A DNA stretch of 58,702 nucleotides from Pseudomonadales bacterium (GTDB taxonomy: Bacteria > Pseudomonadota > Gammaproteobacteria > Pseudomonadales > Pseudohongiellaceae), in NCBI GenBank assembly GCA_022827425.1, contig JAJDSZ010000068.1:1-58702 (forward strand), in the 5' to 3' direction. The notes under the pieces are model-generated. The model had not been told where the DNA came from. It made no database searches and was given only the letters and a program-made list of their open reading frames with translations. Both the position numbers and the translations under genes were made by a program. Each line of letters starts with the position of its first letter. The stretch's first letter is position 1. Of the stretch, positions 38,758 through 50,833 are shown piece by piece.

Positions 38758-39375
38758 ATGACCCAATCCGCCCCCCGGTCCGCGCTTGTGCCCATTGTGG
38801 TGGAGCAGACTTCGCTTGGAGAACGCTCCTACGACATCTATTCGAGGCTGCTCAAGGACCGGGTAATATTCCTCACCGGCCAGGTGGAGGACCACATGGC
38901 GAACCTGATCGTGGCGCAGATGCTTTTTCTCGAATCGGACAACCCGGACAAGGATATCCACCTGTACATCAATTCACCCGGCGGCTCGGTAAGCGCCGGA
39001 TTGTCGATCTACGACACCATGCAGTTCATCCGCCCCGACGTCGGCACCATGTGCGTCGGCCACGCCGCGAGCATGGGGGCGGTCTTGCTTGCCGGCGGCG
39101 CGCCGGGCAAGCGGTTCGTTCTGCCGCATTCCCGGGTCATGATTCATCAGCCGAGCGGCGGCGCCCAGGGCCAGGCCAGCGACATAGAAATCCAGGCCAG
39201 GGAGATCGTCAGAATCCGCAAGATCCTCAACGATCTGCTCTCGCGCCACACCGGCAAGGACATCAAGACCATAGCCCGGGACACCGAACGCGACCACTTC
39301 CTCAACGCCGAGGAAGCGCTGAATTACGGCCTGGTGGATAAAGTTATCGACAAGCGGGTAGATAATACGGAATGA
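38758..39375 (+). CDS. clpP: ATP-dependent Clp protease proteolytic subunit
   Basis: 205-residue serine protease of the Clp complex. Catalytic triad S105 ([14 protein letters not shown]), H130 ([12 protein letters not shown]) and D179 ([11 protein letters not shown]), with the spacing of E. coli Clp[21 protein letters not shown] lines the chamber. The short N-terminal region suggests only a small propeptide. Works with ClpX, whose gene follows after 36 bases. Identification is secure. Confidence 0.98.
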   Translation: MTQSAPRSALVPIVVEQTSLGERSYDIYSRLLKDRVIFLTGQVEDHMANLIVAQMLFLESDNPDKDIHLYINSPGGSVSAGLSIYDTMQFIRPDVGTMCVGHAASMGAVLLAGGAPGKRFVLPHSRVMIHQPSGGAQGQASDIEIQAREIVRIRKILNDLLSRHTGKDIKTIARDTERDHFLNAEEALNYGLVDKVIDKRVDNTE

Positions 39376-39411
39376 GCGCGGGTCGCGGACGGAACAACAG
39401 GCAAACTGAAC

Positions 39412-40692
39412 ATGCCGGATAATCGAAACAACAGGGGCGGGGTCAGCGAGTTGCTGAATTGCTCGTTTTGCGGCAAGTCCCAGCACGAGGTCCGCAAGCT
39501 GATTGCCGGGCCGTCGGTCTATATCTGCAATGAATGCGTCGACCTCTGCAACGACATCATCAAGGAGGAGAACGACGTCAAGGAAGCCGGCACCAGCGGT
39601 CGTCGCCTGCCGATTCCCGAAGAAATCAAGCAGACCCTCGATGAATATGTCATCGGCCAGGAAAACGCCAAGAAGGTGCTCGCGGTGGCGGTGTACAACC
39701 ACTACAAGCGGCTCCGCTCGGAACGGCCGGGCTCCGATGTGGAGCTTGGCAAGAGCAATATCCTGATGATCGGCCCCACGGGCACCGGCAAGACCCTGCT
39801 TGCGGAAACCCTTGCGCGGCTGCTTGAAGTGCCTTTCACCATCGCCGACGCCACCACGCTCACCGAAGCGGGTTACGTGGGCGAGGACGTGGAAAACATC
39901 ATCCAGAAACTGCTGCAGAAATGCGATTACGATGTGGACCGCGCCCAGATCGGCATCGTCTATATCGACGAGATCGACAAGCTCTCGCGCAAGTCGGACA
40001 ATCCCTCGATTACCCGGGACGTGTCCGGCGAGGGCGTGCAGCAGGCCCTGCTCAAGCTGATCGAGGGCACCGTGGCCTCGGTGCCTCCCCAGGGCGGCCG
40101 CAAGCATCCCCAGCAGGAGTTCCTGCAGGTGGACACTTCCAATATCCTGTTCATCTGCGGCGGCGCTTTCGCCGGCCTCGACAAGATCATCCGGGCGCGC
40201 TCGGAGAAAGCCGGCATCGGTTTCACCGCCGAGGTGCGCTCCGCCTCGGAAGCGCGGCAGCTTGGCGAAACCCTGCGGGAGGTGGAGCCGGAAGACCTCA
40301 TCAAGTATGGTCTGATTCCGGAATTCGTCGGCCGCCTTCCCATGATCGCCACGCTCGACGAGCTCGATCTCGAAGCCCTGGTGCGGATCATCCGCGAGCC
40401 GAGAAATTCCCTCACCCGGCAGTATGAAAGACTGCTGGAAATGGACGCCGTGGAAATCCAGTTCCGCGACGACGCCCTCGTGGCCATTGCCGAGAAGGCC
40501 CAGGAGCGCAAGACTGGCGCCCGGGGGCTGCGTTCGATCATGGAGTCGGTGCTGCTCGATACCATGTATGATATCCCCTCACTGGAAAACGTCAGCAAGG
40601 TGATTATCGACGCCGCGGTGATCCGCGGTGAATCCGAGCCCCTGCTGATGTATGAAAATATCCCCCAGGCCAGTCTTTCCCAGGCCAAGTAG
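39412..40692 (+). CDS. clpX: ATP-dependent Clp protease ATP-binding subunit ClpX
   Basis: AAA+ unfoldase, 426 residues, that feeds ssrA-tagged and other proteins to ClpP. Zinc-binding N-domain with C17, C20, C39 and C42 ([11 protein letters not shown] ... [10 protein letters not shown]). Walker A GPTGTGKT (121-128), Walker B YIDEIDK (D186/E187), pore-loop and sensor segments as in the family ([21 protein letters not shown]). Lies 36 bases after clpP and 31 bases before lon, so the four genes are probably one transcript. Confidence 0.98.
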   Translation: MPDNRNNRGGVSELLNCSFCGKSQHEVRKLIAGPSVYICNECVDLCNDIIKEENDVKEAGTSGRRLPIPEEIKQTLDEYVIGQENAKKVLAVAVYNHYKRLRSERPGSDVELGKSNILMIGPTGTGKTLLAETLARLLEVPFTIADATTLTEAGYVGEDVENIIQKLLQKCDYDVDRAQIGIVYIDEIDKLSRKSDNPSITRDVSGEGVQQALLKLIEGTVASVPPQGGRKHPQQEFLQVDTSNILFICGGAFAGLDKIIRARSEKAGIGFTAEVRSASEARQLGETLREVEPEDLIKYGLIPEFVGRLPMIATLDELDLEALVRIIREPRNSLTRQYERLLEMDAVEIQFRDDALVAIAEKAQERKTGARGLRSIMESVLLDTMYDIPSLENVSKVIIDAAVIRGESEPLLMYENIPQASLSQAK

Positions 40693-40723
40693 CCGGGGTC
40701 GGAAGCCCCGGGCCGGATGATGT

Positions 40724-43156
40724 ATGACTGAAAACATCGGCGACAAGGAAACTGCCAGCCTTCCCCTGCTGCCCCTGCGGGATGTGGTGGTGTATCCGCA
40801 GATTGTCCAGCCCCTGTTTGTGGGCCGGCCCCGCTCCCAGCGCGGGCTTGAAGTGGCCATGGCCAATGACAAGCAGATCCTGCTCGTGGCCCAGCGCGAC
40901 CCGTCGGAAGACGACCCCGGCATGAAGGACCTGTTCGAGGTGGGCACCATAGCCGCGATCCTGCAACTCGTGCGCCTGCCCGACGGCACGGTGAAACTGC
41001 TCGTGGAAGGCTTGCAGCGCGCCAGCCTCGCCAGGGTCGAACTCGAAGGCGACCACTACCGCGCCGATTGCCGCATCCTGCCTTCCACCGACGTGCCCGA
41101 GGAAGAATCAAGCCTGCTGTTGCGCTCGCTGCTGACCCAGTTCGATCAGTACCTGCAACTGAGCAAGAAAATCCCGCCGGAAGTCATGACTTCGATTTCC
41201 AGCATCGAAGACCCGGGCCGGCTCGTGGACACGATCATCTCCCACCTGTCGCTGAAACTGCCCCAGAAGCAGGAACTACTCGAACAGGCCGATGTGGCCG
41301 CCCGCATCGAAAACATGATGGGCCTGATCGAACATGAGATCGACCTGCTGCAGGTGGAGAAGCGCATCCGCGGCCGGGTCAAAAAACAGATGGAGAAAAG
41401 CCAGCGCGAGTACTACCTGAACGAGCAGATGAAGGCCATTCAGAAGGAAATGGGCGAGCTTGAAAACGTTCCCAATGAAGCCGACGAGCTCAAGCAGAAG
41501 ATCGAGCGGTCGGGCATGCCGAAGGAGGCGATGAACAAGTCCCTGGCGGAATGGAAAAAGCTCAAGATGATGTCGCCCATGTCATCCGAGGCCTCGGTGC
41601 TGCGCACCTATCTCGACTGGATGACATCCATGCCCTGGAAGAAGCGCAGCAGGGTGCGCCTCGACCTGAGCAAGGCCGAGGAAATCCTCGAAGCCGATCA
41701 TTACGGCCTTGAGGAGGTCAAGGAGCGGGTACTGGAGTATCTCGCGGTGCAGAAGCGGGTGCGCAAGCTCAAGGGGCCGATCCTGTGCCTCACCGGCCCT
41801 CCCGGCGTGGGCAAGACTTCCCTCGGGGAATCCATCGCCCGGGCCACCAATCGCAAGTTTGTGCGCATGGCGCTTGGCGGCGTGCGCGACGAGGCTGAAA
41901 TCCGCGGCCACCGCCGCACCTATATCGGCTCGCTGCCCGGCAAGCTGCTGCAGAAGCTGTCCAAGGCCGGGGTTCGCAACCCGCTGTTTCTGCTCGACGA
42001 AGTCGACAAAATGGGCATGGATATCCGGGGCGACCCGGCTTCGGCACTGCTCGAGGTGCTCGACCCCGAGCAGAATCACAGTTTCAGCGATCACTATCTC
42101 GAGGTCGATTACGACCTGTCCGACGTGCTCTTCGTATGCACCTCGAACACCATGGACATTCCCGAGCCCCTGCTCGACCGCATGGAAGTGATCCGGATCC
42201 CCGGCTACACCGAGGAAGAGAAGATCGGCATCGCCGAGCGCTACCTCGTGCCCAAGCAGAATCAGAGCAACGGCGTCGCCGATGGCGAGCTGGAAATCGG
42301 TCGGGATACCATCCGCGACCTGATCCGCTTCTACACCCGGGAAGCCGGTGTGCGCGGACTCGAGCGCGAAATCGCCAAGATCTGCCGCAAGGTGGTCAAG
42401 GACAATACCCTGGCCCGCAGCAGCGAAGCCACGTCGGTGACTTCGGACATGCTCGAAAAGTACTGCGGCGTGCGCAAGTACGATCAGAACAAGGCCTTGA
42501 GCGAAAACAAGATCGGCCAGGTCAACGGGCTCGCCTGGACCCGGGTGGGCGGGGAGTTGCTCACCATCGAAGCCAGCGCGGTGGAAGGCAAGGGCAAGAC
42601 GATCAAGACCGGCTCGCTCGGCGATGTCATGCAGGAGTCAATCCAGGCCGCTCTCACCGTGGTTCGCTCCCGGGCCGCCGCCCTCGGGGTAAATCCCGAT
42701 TTCCACGAGAAATTCGATATCCATATCCACGTGCCCGAAGGGGCGACCCCCAAGGACGGCCCGAGCGCCGGCGTGGGCATGTGCGTGGCGCTGGTTTCTG
42801 TGCTGACCGCGATTCCGGTGCGGGCCGACGTGGCCATGACCGGGGAGATCACCCTGCGCGGCGAAGTGCTGCGCATCGGCGGCCTGAAGGAGAAACTGCT
42901 TGCCGCCCACCGGGCCAATATCAAGACGGTCATCATTCCGGCGGAGAACCAGCGCGACCTCACCGAGATTCCGGACAACATCAAGTCCGAACTCGATATC
43001 GTGGCGGCCAACTGGATCGACGAAGTGCTCGAGGTCGCCCTGCAGCATCTGCCCACGCCCCTCGCCAAACTGGAAGACCTGCCCCCGGAAAAACGCAAGG
43101 GCAAGGCCGAAGGGCGCGACCCCGCCGACAAGGGCAAGACCATCAGCACCCACTGA
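40724..43156 (+). CDS. lon: ATP-dependent protease Lon
   Basis: 810 residues. Degrades misfolded and short-lived regulatory proteins. N-terminal substrate domain ([20 protein letters not shown]), AAA+ module with Walker A GPPGVGKT (358-365) and LDEVDKMG, and the protease domain with the Ser-Lys dyad S681 (DGPSAGVGM) and K724 ([11 protein letters not shown]), 43 residues apart as in E. coli Lon. The C-terminus has an extra Lys/Glu-rich tail ([18 protein letters not shown]). Located between clpX and hupB in the usual order. Confidence 0.98.
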   Translation: MTENIGDKETASLPLLPLRDVVVYPQIVQPLFVGRPRSQRGLEVAMANDKQILLVAQRDPSEDDPGMKDLFEVGTIAAILQLVRLPDGTVKLLVEGLQRASLARVELEGDHYRADCRILPSTDVPEEESSLLLRSLLTQFDQYLQLSKKIPPEVMTSISSIEDPGRLVDTIISHLSLKLPQKQELLEQADVAARIENMMGLIEHEIDLLQVEKRIRGRVKKQMEKSQREYYLNEQMKAIQKEMGELENVPNEADELKQKIERSGMPKEAMNKSLAEWKKLKMMSPMSSEASVLRTYLDWMTSMPWKKRSRVRLDLSKAEEILEADHYGLEEVKERVLEYLAVQKRVRKLKGPILCLTGPPGVGKTSLGESIARATNRKFVRMALGGVRDEAEIRGHRRTYIGSLPGKLLQKLSKAGVRNPLFLLDEVDKMGMDIRGDPASALLEVLDPEQNHSFSDHYLEVDYDLSDVLFVCTSNTMDIPEPLLDRMEVIRIPGYTEEEKIGIAERYLVPKQNQSNGVADGELEIGRDTIRDLIRFYTREAGVRGLEREIAKICRKVVKDNTLARSSEATSVTSDMLEKYCGVRKYDQNKALSENKIGQVNGLAWTRVGGELLTIEASAVEGKGKTIKTGSLGDVMQESIQAALTVVRSRAAALGVNPDFHEKFDIHIHVPEGATPKDGPSAGVGMCVALVSVLTAIPVRADVAMTGEITLRGEVLRIGGLKEKLLAAHRANIKTVIIPAENQRDLTEIPDNIKSELDIVAANWIDEVLEVALQHLPTPLAKLEDLPPEKRKGKAEGRDPADKGKTISTH

Positions 43157-43269
43157 GCCCTTCCACTGTCATCCTGCGCCAGCCGGGAAAGTGTCGTTTC
43201 CGCCGGAAAGCGACCGGAGCCTGAACAAAGCCCTGCTCAAAACTATTTCAGACATTTGACAAAGTTGGG

Positions 43270-43299
43270 TTGACACTGCTTTCGCGCTACTGTTTTAAT
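43270..43299 (+). promoter_or_regulatory. Sigma-70 promoter of hupB
   Basis: TTGACA (43270-43275), 18-base spacer, TTTAAT (43294-43299). A second TTGACA lies at 43256-43261. Predicted transcription start near 43306, leaving a leader of about 200 bases before the hupB ATG; the 347-base lon-hupB gap holds this promoter and leader and no gene. Confidence 0.7.
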
Positions 43300-43503
43300 C
43301 CCCCCTAGCAGCAAATCGGGCAGGAGTTACCGCTGCTTCTGCGTCGAATCAGGTTCGGATTGAATTCATGCGGCAGGGATCGCCGATGTCGCGCCAATCG
43401 GAATGTGGCCCGGCCAACTGAGGAAATTCACTGAACTGCTTCGTTCGAGGACAAAACACTCTCTGCAACAACGAAAATCCAGCTAATCTGACAGGGGATA
43501 AGC

Positions 43504-43776
43504 ATGAACAAATCTGAACTGATAGACGTGGTCGCGCAGAATGCCGGCGTGACCAAGGCAAGCGCGGGCGAAGTTGTGGAAGCCACCTTGGACGCTATCG
43601 CCGATGCCCTCAGCGGCGGAAATTCGGTCGCGCTCGTGGGCTTTGGCACCTTTTCCGTGCGGGAACGCGGCGCCCGCACCGGACGCAATCCCCGCACCGG
43701 GGAATCCATTGCGATCGCGGCGTCCAGGATTCCCGCTTTCAAAGCCGGCAAGGCGCTGAAAGACGCGGTAGCCTGA
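43504..43776 (+). CDS. hupB: DNA-binding protein HU-beta
   Basis: 90-residue nucleoid protein that bends DNA without sequence specificity. [19 protein letters not shown] is typical; the DNA-binding arm [17 protein letters not shown] and the end VPAFK-like [15 protein letters not shown] are present. The start has a GGGGA ribosome site and follows a long untranslated leader. The gene has its own promoter and a terminator downstream (43866-43894), so it is a single-gene unit within the lon-hupB-ppiD order. Confidence 0.97.
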   Translation: MNKSELIDVVAQNAGVTKASAGEVVEATLDAIADALSGGNSVALVGFGTFSVRERGARTGRNPRTGESIAIAASRIPAFKAGKALKDAVA

Positions 43777-43865
43777 TCGCCCGCCCAGCGGTAACCGGCA
43801 CAACCATCAGCCGCGGCAGCGACGCCCGGACAGGTGTCGCGCGGCAAGTCGGCCAGAGATCGGAG

Positions 43866-43894
43866 TGGGCGCGTTCCTTGATGCGCCCATTTTT
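43866..43894 (+). terminator. Rho-independent terminator after hupB
   Basis: Stem TGGGCGC (43866-43872) with GCGCCCA (43883-43889), 10-base loop, followed by TTTTT at 43890-43894. It sits 90 bases after the hupB stop and before ppiD. Confidence 0.8.
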
Positions 43895-43965
43895 GATTGC
43901 ATCGGCGTGAGGTCTGCCGCGAAAACCGCCGCGACGGCTGTGAGCGCTTACCGGATCATCAGACC

Positions 43966-45870
43966 ATGCTCCAGAACATCAGGGACAACTCCCAGGGTGT
44001 CATCGCCAAGGTCATCATAGGACTGATCGTGGCGGTGTTCGCGCTGTGGGGAGTGGAAGGAATCATTGGCGGCCTGATTACCACGCCGCCCGTCGCCGAA
44101 GTCAACGGCGAGGAAATCAACGAATTGCAGTTGCAGAACAGCGTCCAGCAATTGCTCGCCAACTTCGGGCCGGAAGCCGGCTCGATGGATCCCGGCCTGG
44201 TGGAGGATATCGCCCTAAACCAGCTTATCGATGAGGCGCTGCTGCGGCAGACCGCCGAACGCTCGGCCCTGTCGATTTCCAGCAACCGTATCGACCGCTT
44301 CATCCTCAACTCGCCACAGTTCCAGATCGACGGGGTTTTCGACCCGGAGTACGCCGTGCGCACCATGGCGAGCATGGGCATGTCGGCGCCGCTGTACCGC
44401 GAAGACCTGGGCCGCCGCATGGCACTTTCCCAGATCGCCAATGCCTATGCCGGATCGAATTTCCTCACCCCGGGAGAACTGGAACAACTTATCGAATTAC
44501 AGCAACAGACCCGGGATTTCCGCTATATCGCCATTCCCATGGGCGCCAGAACCGCTGGCGAGGCGATTGGCGACGAGCGCATCAGCGAATACTACGAGCA
44601 GAACCGGGAAGAGTTCCGGGAGCCGGAAAACGTCACCGCGCAATACGTGGTGCTTGACCAGGCCGCCATCGCCGAGGAAATCGAGGTGGACCCGGCGGAA
44701 TTGCAGGCCCGCTACGAGCAGGAACGCAGCGAGTACCAGGGCGCCGCGGAAAAGCGCGCCTCCCATATCCTGTTCGAGACTTTCGGCATCAGCGAAGAGG
44801 AAGCCCTCGAGCAGGCGGCGGCGGCAAGACAGCGTCTCGATGACGGCGAGGACTTCGCCGCGCTCGCCCTCGAGCTTTCCAGCGACACGATTTCAGCCGA
44901 AGCCGGCGGCGACATCGGCTATACCGACGGCGCCGCCTTTCCGCCCGAAGTCGAAGCCGCCTTGGAGGAACTCGCCCTCAACGAGATTTCCGGCCCTGTG
45001 GTCAGTGAATTCGGCGTGCATATCCTGCAATTGACCGAAGACTCCCAGAATGAGTTCGCGCCCTTTGAGGATGTGTCGGCGCGTATCGAGCGCGATCTGA
45101 AAAGTTCCGAGGTGGAACAGATCTATGCCGCGCGGCTGGAAGACCTTTCCAATCTCGCGTTCGAAAGCGGCGGTCTCGCCGCCATCTCCGAGCAACTGGA
45201 ATTGCCCGTGCTCACCGGCGAAGCCGTCAGCCGCCTCGGCGGCGTGGATGTGTTCGCCAATCCCGAAGTGCTGGAAGCGCTGTACTCCGACGAAGTGCTG
45301 CTCGACGGCAACAACAGTGACGTGATCGAACTCGACGATAGTCGGGCGGCGGTGGTGCGGGTCGAAGAATTCAATGAATCCTATATCCGCCCGCTGGAAG
45401 AAGTCGAGGCCGAAATCACCGTGCTGCTGCGCAGTGACATGGAACGCGAGGCGGTGGCCGGTCTCGGTGAGGAAATCCTCGGCGCGCTGGAGTCCGGGGA
45501 AGCGCTCGATGATCTGTTGACCGAAAACGAGCTCGAATGGACCGAGGCGGCCGCAACCCGGCGCGACAGTTTCGAGGTCAACCCGGAAGTCGTGCGGCAC
45601 GTTTTTTCCCTGGCCCGGCCTGAAGACGCGCCGCTGCATGACGGGCTCGTGCTGGGCAATGGCACCTATGTGGCGGTGGAATTGCGCGCGGTCAACCCGG
45701 GCGCCACCGAAGACGTGCCCGAAGAGCAACGCGCCACCCTCGCCGAGTCACTGGCCACGGATATGGGCAACAACGACTTTGAGCGCTACCTGCAAACCCT
45801 GCGGGAAAACTCGGAAATCAGCCGCCAGCAAAGCGGCGAGTTCGACGACCTCGCGCCCCTGCTACCCTGA
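43966..45870 (+). CDS. ppiD: Peptidyl-prolyl cis-trans isomerase/chaperone PpiD
   Basis: 634 residues from ATG 43966 (E. coli PpiD 623). Inner-membrane periplasmic chaperone attached near the SecYEG translocon. MLQNIRDNSQGVIAKVIIGLIVAVFALWGVEG gives the N-terminal anchor; then a SurA-like N domain and a parvulin domain (about 260-360: KRASHILFETFGISEEEAL, GGDIGYTDGAAF, ISGPVVSEFGVHILQLTE). The N-terminal extension in frame from 43897 is not conserved. It follows hupB, as in Pseudomonas and E. coli. Repeats lie between it and the convergent fabI operon. Confidence 0.94.
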   Translation: MLQNIRDNSQGVIAKVIIGLIVAVFALWGVEGIIGGLITTPPVAEVNGEEINELQLQNSVQQLLANFGPEAGSMDPGLVEDIALNQLIDEALLRQTAERSALSISSNRIDRFILNSPQFQIDGVFDPEYAVRTMASMGMSAPLYREDLGRRMALSQIANAYAGSNFLTPGELEQLIELQQQTRDFRYIAIPMGARTAGEAIGDERISEYYEQNREEFREPENVTAQYVVLDQAAIAEEIEVDPAELQARYEQERSEYQGAAEKRASHILFETFGISEEEALEQAAAARQRLDDGEDFAALALELSSDTISAEAGGDIGYTDGAAFPPEVEAALEELALNEISGPVVSEFGVHILQLTEDSQNEFAPFEDVSARIERDLKSSEVEQIYAARLEDLSNLAFESGGLAAISEQLELPVLTGEAVSRLGGVDVFANPEVLEALYSDEVLLDGNNSDVIELDDSRAAVVRVEEFNESYIRPLEEVEAEITVLLRSDMEREAVAGLGEEILGALESGEALDDLLTENELEWTEAAATRRDSFEVNPEVVRHVFSLARPEDAPLHDGLVLGNGTYVAVELRAVNPGATEDVPEEQRATLAESLATDMGNNDFERYLQTLRENSEISRQQSGEFDDLAPLLP

Positions 45871-45890
45871 ACCCTCGCACTCTTCGACCG

Positions 45891-46016
45891 GTCATCCCGC
45901 GCGCAGCGAAGCACCCCTACCCGTCATTCTGCGCGGAGCGAAGCGCAGTCGCAGAATCTCAGGCAGTGGCCCCTCATGGAGATCCTGCGACTGCGCTTCG
46001 CTCCGCGCAGAATGAC
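45891..46016. repeat. Dispersed palindromic repeat, inverted pair plus partial copy
   Basis: Contains a partial arm (45891-45912), a complete arm GTCATTCTGCGCGGAGCGAA extending to GAATCTC (45923-45960), an 18-base spacer AGGCAGTGGCCCCTCATG, and an inverted complete arm (45979-46016). It separates the convergent ppiD and fabI genes. The clearest compound copy in the window. Confidence 0.85.
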
Positions 46017-46096
46017 GGAAAAACAAGCGCGCGGGATTCCGGAAAAACAAGCGCGCAGGATGTCAGCGGCGAGGCCTCACTCCGCGAACAATCCCC

Positions 46097-46885
46097 TCAC
46101 TGGGGCAGCGAACCCATGGCGGTGGTGTTGAAGCCGCCGTCCACATACAGGACTTCGCCGCAGATTCCCGAGGCCAGACCGGAACAGAGAAAAGCCGCGG
46201 CATTGCCGATTTCGTCGGTGGTGACATTGCGCCGCAACGGCGTATTGCGGGCGTTGTAATCGAGCATCTTGCGGAAACTTTTCACCCCCGAGGCCGCCAG
46301 GGTGCGCACCGGCCCCGCCGAAATCGCATTCACCCGGGTGCCTTCCGGCCCCAGGCTCGAAGCCATATAGCGCACATTGGCTTCCAAGCTCGCCTTGGCA
46401 AGCCCCATCACATTGTAGTTCGGCAGGCTGCGCATGGCGCCAAGGTAGCTCAGGGTGAGCAGGGAACCGTTCCTGCCCTCCATCAGGGGCTTGGCCGCCC
46501 GGGCCAGCGCGACAAAACTGTAGGAACTGATCTCGTGCGCGGTGAGAAATCCTTCCCGGGTGGTGACATCCACATAGTCGCCGTCCAGCTCTCCCGCCGG
46601 GGCGTAAGCCAGGCAATGCACCAGCCCGTCGAGCCCGTCCCAGGATTGTGAAAGATCCTGGAACAGTTGCCCGATTTCCCCGTCATTGGTGACATCGCAG
46701 GGGAAGAGCAAGTCCGAGCCGCATTCCCCGGCGATATCCTCCACCCGCTTGCCCAGCCTCTCGTTCTGATAGGTGAAAGCAAGCTCGGCGCCTTCCCGAT
46801 GCATGGCCCTGGCGATTCCGGTGGCGATAGACAGCTTGCTCGCCACCCCGAGTATGAGGATTTTCTTTCCCCGCAAAAATGCCAT
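46097..46885 (-). CDS. fabI: Enoyl-[acyl-carrier-protein] reductase (NADH)
   Basis: 262 residues. Last step of each fatty-acid elongation cycle; triclosan and isoniazid-type target. NAD site [13 protein letters not shown], catalytic Y147 ([10 protein letters not shown]), Y157 and K164 ([15 protein letters not shown]), and [16 protein letters not shown] are all as in E. coli FabI shifted by one. The loop after H90 reads [14 protein letters not shown], giving Ala93 where E. coli has Gly93, a position linked to triclosan resistance. It starts two bases after the stop of the POT transporter gene and is the last gene of a gloB-mltD-POT-fabI unit. Confidence 0.96.
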   Translation of the reverse strand: MAFLRGKKILILGVASKLSIATGIARAMHREGAELAFTYQNERLGKRVEDIAGECGSDLLFPCDVTNDGEIGQLFQDLSQSWDGLDGLVHCLAYAPAGELDGDYVDVTTREGFLTAHEISSYSFVALARAAKPLMEGRNGSLLTLSYLGAMRSLPNYNVMGLAKASLEANVRYMASSLGPEGTRVNAISAGPVRTLAASGVKSFRKMLDYNARNTPLRRNVTTDEIGNAAAFLCSGLASGICGEVLYVDGGFNTTAMGSLPQ

Positions 46886-46887
46886 GA

Positions 46888-48450
<1,563 letters not shown>

Positions 48451-48456
48451 GCGTGG

Positions 48457-49890
48457 TTACCTCGTCTCAGGCGCCGGACCCAGCAGCAACTGCTGCCCCG
48501 GCAGAATGAGCGCATTGGGTGAGATTGCGTTGATACCTGCCAAAGTCGCCACATCGAGTCCGTTGCGGCGGGCGATGGCCCAGAGGCTGTCGCCAGCCTG
48601 CACGATGTATATCCTCGGGCTGTCCGGTTCCGCAAGAGGCTCCAGCGCCATATCCCCGCCGGGGCCGGGAATCGAGAGGTAGTCGCCGGCGATAATCAGG
48701 TCGCCGCGCAGGCCATTGTGGGAACGCAGCACATCCACCGGCACCGCCATGGCCCGGGCGATTCCGCCCAGGGTGTCTCCCGGCTGGATGAGATAGCGCT
48801 TGGCGCGAACCTGAATGATGTTTGGCGCCTCAAGCAGGGCGAGGCGCAGGGTTTGGGCCTTTTCCGCCGGCACGTGGAGAAAGTCCGGGTTGCCGTCCGG
48901 CGGCGTCCACCATTGCCGGAAGCCGGGATTCAGGCGGCGCAGCGCTTCCGGTTCCAGGCCCGCAAGTTCCGCGGCGATGGCGATACTCGCACCCGGTCCC
49001 ACCCTGACCCTGGCGAGGGGTTCCTCATCCGCGATTTCGGGAAAACTGAAACGGGTTTTCCCGCCGCTATCGAGAATGCTCGCCAGGGCCAGAATCCGCG
49101 GCACGTGAATCTGGGTTTCCGCCGGCAGCGGCAATTGCCAGAAATCCACATCGGCGGCGGTTTCGCCGAGGTTCCGCAACAGGCGGCTGACATTGGCTGG
49201 CCCGGAATTGTAGGCGGCGAATGCCAGCAGCCAGTTGTCGGCGAAGCGCTGCCGCTGAATCTCGAGATAATCCAGCGCCGCCGTGGTGGATGCGACGGGG
49301 TCCCGGCGGCCATCGAACCAGGGGTCCACCCGCAGGCCAAGGCTGCGGCCGGTGCCCGCCATGAACTGCCAGGGACCCGCCGCCGCCCGGGGGGATACCG
49401 CGTTGGGATTGAAGCCGCTTTCCACAAAAGGCATCAATGCGATTTCCATGGGCAGGCCGCGCTGTTCGATCTGCTCCACGATACCGTGCAGGAAGGGTCG
49501 GGCGCGTTCCCCCACCTGCTCGAAATAGTCCGTCCGGCGGGCATACAGCCTCGCCTGCTCGATTACTTCCGGGCGGTCGTAATGCGCCTGCAATTGCAAG
49601 CCATCGGCAATCCGCCGCCACAGGCCGCTATGGATGGACTGCTCCCCAATTGATGGGAGGGACGGAGGGGGGGCATTGTGCATGGAATCCGCCGGGGCTT
49701 CGTCCGGGATCGGCCCAGGCCTGCCTTCCCGGGATTGCGATTCCGGCCCCGGACCGCCCGCCACCGCCGGGGCGGGCGTTTCCCCGCCGCTTTCCCCAAG
49801 CGGCGAAATGGCGCAGGAAGACAAGAGGCAGAGCAGACACCCCAGCTTGACCAAATGAACGGGCGGGGCGTTCAGAACTGATCCTTCCAT
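48457..49890 (-). CDS. mltD: Membrane-bound lytic murein transglycosylase D-like, with two LysM domains
   Basis: 477 residues. Lipoprotein signal with lipobox LLSSC (CLLCLLSSCAISP). An SLT domain from about 120 has the catalytic glutamate in IALMPFVESGFNPNAVSPR, followed by AAGPWQFMAGTGR and the LAFAAYNSGP motif. Two LysM peptidoglycan-binding domains lie at the C-terminus (RYLIQPGDTLGGIARAM and IYIVQAGDSLWAIARR). Cuts glycan strands in the periplasm. Its start overlaps the gloB stop by 19 bases, the order known from E. coli and Pseudomonas. Identification is secure at family level. Confidence 0.94.
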   Translation of the reverse strand: MEGSVLNAPPVHLVKLGCLLCLLSSCAISPLGESGGETPAPAVAGGPGPESQSREGRPGPIPDEAPADSMHNAPPPSLPSIGEQSIHSGLWRRIADGLQLQAHYDRPEVIEQARLYARRTDYFEQVGERARPFLHGIVEQIEQRGLPMEIALMPFVESGFNPNAVSPRAAAGPWQFMAGTGRSLGLRVDPWFDGRRDPVASTTAALDYLEIQRQRFADNWLLAFAAYNSGPANVSRLLRNLGETAADVDFWQLPLPAETQIHVPRILALASILDSGGKTRFSFPEIADEEPLARVRVGPGASIAIAAELAGLEPEALRRLNPGFRQWWTPPDGNPDFLHVPAEKAQTLRLALLEAPNIIQVRAKRYLIQPGDTLGGIARAMAVPVDVLRSHNGLRGDLIIAGDYLSIPGPGGDMALEPLAEPDSPRIYIVQAGDSLWAIARRNGLDVATLAGINAISPNALILPGQQLLLGPAPETR

Positions 49891-50651
49891 TGGCGAATGG
49901 CGGCGAACACTTCGGTTTCATCCGTGACCGGGCGCCCGAGGCGCGACCCGGCGCTAGCGGCAAGCGCCGCTTCGCCGCAGCGCAGAAATGGGTTGGTGGC
50001 CAGTTCGAGTTCCAGGGTTGATGGCAGTGTCGGCTGGCCCTGTTCGCGCTTCTTTCTTTCGCTTTCCAGCCGCGACCGCAGCGCGGGATTGTCCGGGTCG
50101 GCGGCCACGGCGAAGGCGAGATTGGCCAGGGTGTATTCATGGGTGCAATGCACCGCGGTGGCCGGGGGCAGGGCGGTGAACTTGCGCAGGGATGCGAACA
50201 TCTGCGCCGGGCTGCCTTCAAACAGCCGTCCGCAGCCGGCGGCGAACAGGGTGTCGCCGCAGAACAGCAGGGGACCGCCGTGGGCGCTGCCATCGTGATA
50301 GTAGGCGATGTGGTCCAGGGTATGGCCGGGCACTTCAAAAACCGCGAATTCGACGCCGAGGACCGCAACCCGGCTGCCTTCCCCGAGCGTCTCGGCGACT
50401 CCCGCAATGCCCGCCGGCCCATACACCCGGGGCTGGTATCCGCCGATCAAATCCGCAAGGCCGCCGGTATGGTCGTGGTGGTGGTGGGTAACCAGGATAT
50501 CGCTGAGCGCAAGCCCCCGGCGGTCGAGAAATTCCCGCACCGGCGCCGGGTCGCCCGGGTCCACGACACAGGCATTGGCACCGTCATCGCCGATCAGGGT
50601 CCAGATATAATTGTCCCGGAAGGCGGGTATGGGGTGTATCTGTGAAATCAT
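49872..50651 (-). CDS. gloB: Hydroxyacylglutathione hydrolase (glyoxalase II)
   Basis: 259 residues. Hydrolyses S-lactoylglutathione to lactate and glutathione, completing methylglyoxal detoxification. Binuclear metal motif THHHHDHTGG, further ligands in VPGHTLDHI and LFCGDTLFAAGCGR, and glutathione-binding CTHEYTLANLAF. MISQIHPIPAFRDNYIWTL is typical of the GloB N-terminus. It heads the minus-strand unit and lies divergent from a methyltransferase gene, with paired palindromic repeats between. mltD overlaps its end by 19 bases. Confidence 0.96.
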   Translation of the reverse strand: MISQIHPIPAFRDNYIWTLIGDDGANACVVDPGDPAPVREFLDRRGLALSDILVTHHHHDHTGGLADLIGGYQPRVYGPAGIAGVAETLGEGSRVAVLGVEFAVFEVPGHTLDHIAYYHDGSAHGGPLLFCGDTLFAAGCGRLFEGSPAQMFASLRKFTALPPATAVHCTHEYTLANLAFAVAADPDNPALRSRLESERKKREQGQPTLPSTLELELATNPFLRCGEAALAASAGSRLGRPVTDETEVFAAIRQWKDQF

Positions 50652-50680
50652 CCGGTAATTCTCATCCTGGCTTTTGTCCT

Positions 50681-50764
50681 GTCATTCTGCGCGAAGCGAA
50701 GCGTAGTCGCAGAATCTCTATGAGGGGCCGCTGCCTGAGATTCTGCGACTGCGCGCAGAATGAC
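50681..50764. repeat. Dispersed palindromic repeat, inverted pair
   Basis: Left arm GTCATTCTGCGCGAAGCGAA to GAATCTC (50681-50718), an 18-base spacer TATGAGGGGCCGCTGCCT, and a shorter inverted right arm (50737-50764). The spacer read on the other strand (AGGCAGCGGCCCCTCATA) matches the spacer at 45961-45978 in all but two bases, so the whole unit is conserved. Confidence 0.85.
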
Positions 50765-50833
50765 AGGACAAGAGCGCACCGAATGACGGGTAGCCTGATT
50801 CATTTCCAGATGCGACATGTTATAGACTAAATC

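Noticed and set aside
45891..46016. Repeat cluster considered as a CRISPR array
   Set aside because: Arms are inverted and palindromic, spacers are conserved between loci and there is no regular direct-repeat series or cas gene.
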